Assembly (NCBI GenBank): GCA_964582985.1
Contig: CAZOUM010000066.1
Coordinates: 1-14,018 of the forward strand
Direction of reading: 5' to 3'
Length of the DNA: 14,018 nucleotides
Origin: CAZQYB01 sp964582985
Lineage (GTDB): Bacteria > Planctomycetota > Phycisphaerae > Sedimentisphaerales > Anaerobacaceae
In this document: positions 13,878 through 14,018 of the stretch, piece after piece
How the letters are laid out: each line of letters starts with the position of its first letter
How positions within the stretch are numbered: the first letter of the stretch is position 1
The notes under the pieces: generated by a model
The model's input: only the letters and a program-made list of their open reading frames with translations
Told to the model about the DNA's origin: nothing
Databases searched by the model: none
Made by a program: the position numbers and the translations under genes

Positions 13878-13882
13878 CCTCC
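13878..13882 (-). promoter_or_regulatory. Ribosome binding site that decides the FG-GAP gene start
   Basis: GGAGG on the minus strand, 5 nt before the ATG at 13872. It lies inside the alternative TTG-initiated frame (13884), which argues against that longer start. Confidence 0.6.
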
Positions 13883-13919
13883 AATATACGTTTCGACCAA
13901 GTGCAGGCTAAAGCATTAG

Positions 13920-13925
13920 ATTATA
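13920..13925 (-). promoter_or_regulatory. Possible -10 element before the FG-GAP gene
   Basis: A perfect TATAAT is present on the minus strand about 48 bp before the ATG at 13872, but no -35 box lies at a suitable distance. It may give the gene a start independent of polA. Support is weak, because AT-rich spacers often contain such hexamers. Confidence 0.2.
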
Positions 13926-13955
13926 GAGTTTGCAGTGTTTTCATTTTGAGAGTTT

Positions 13956-14018
13956 TTATTTATCGCTGAGCCAGGTTGGGCCGTGGGTTATGTCGACTTT
14001 GAGGGGGACATCGAGCTT
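13956..14018 (-). CDS. polA: DNA polymerase I, C-terminal 20 codons
   Basis: The minus-strand frame enters at the right edge and reads KLDVPLKVDITHGPTWLSDK, then TAA. It aligns with the end of family A DNA polymerases, where a final strand of the type VPL.V.V..G..W is followed by a short tail: Taq polymerase ends AVPLEVEVGIGEDWLSAKE and E. coli Pol I ends DVPLLVEVGSGENWDQAH. Only the last 20 residues are visible, so no catalytic motif can be checked and the call rests on this tail. The last part of the gene is also repeat copy B of the direct repeat. Confidence 0.6.
   Translation of the reverse strand, partial: KLDVPLKVDITHGPTWLSDK
13957..13984. repeat. Direct repeat B, in the 3' end of putative polA
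   Basis: This is the partner of 12958-12985, with 25 of 28 bases identical in direct orientation. It covers most of the stop codon and the last nine codons of the putative polA. The segment between the copies contains only the FG-GAP gene and its leader. Confidence 0.65.

Overview
The window looks like chromosomal DNA of a planctomycete, most likely a Phycisphaerae/Sedimentisphaerales-type lineage. The grounds are a combination of signs: a rhomboid protein opening with MGIYDRDY, a secreted protein with paired fibronectin-III-like units of the 'P..GA.DVP.DV...W.PG' type, a Tat-exported S1 sulfatase, a DapL-type diaminopimelate route, an HPPK/deoxynucleoside-kinase fusion, and short GC-rich hairpin repeats between genes. 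This assignment is inferred from protein character. No rRNA or other marker is present.

Layout. (1) 1-735 (+) is the 3' part of a membrane polyferredoxin of the NapH/YccM type, cut by the left edge. (2) 880-2934 (-) is a large secreted protein built symmetrically, with related end domains flanking two FN3-like units. (3) 3268-4119 (+) is a lipoprotein alpha/beta hydrolase. (4) 4244-5017 (-) is a lipoprotein of TPR repeats. (5) About 5060-5270 is a repeat-rich spacer with three short repeats, followed by an unrecognised start-less coding remnant that abuts the rhomboid gene. (6) 5479-6339 (-) is a rhomboid protease with its own candidate promoter. (7) 6545-11215 (-) is a housekeeping operon read from right to left: dapL, folK-dNK fusion, panC, panD, lgt. 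It has a good sigma70-like promoter (TTGACG-17-TACAAT) in front of dapL and an intrinsic terminator just after lgt. (8) 11486-12931 (+) is a Tat/lipobox sulfatase, divergent from dapL. (9) 12988-13872 (-) is a membrane-anchored protein with three FG-GAP-like units. (10) The right edge holds the last 20 codons of what appears to be polA (-).

How the genes fit together. The central operon supplies lysine/meso-diaminopimelate (DapL), a folate step and deoxynucleoside salvage (FolK-dNK), pantothenate/CoA precursors (PanC, PanD) and the first lipoprotein maturation enzyme (Lgt). Three predicted Lgt clients lie in the same window: the hydrolase, the TPR protein and the sulfatase, each with a lipobox cysteine.

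I did not find a defence system, a CRISPR array, an integrase or a new multi-gene system. The most unusual signals are a 25/28-bp direct copy of the polA 3' end bracketing the 1-kb FG-GAP gene, a dyad lying over the -35 box of the dapL promoter next to a 12-bp inverted repeat, the start-less coding frame behind the rhomboid gene, and the mirror-symmetric secreted protein.
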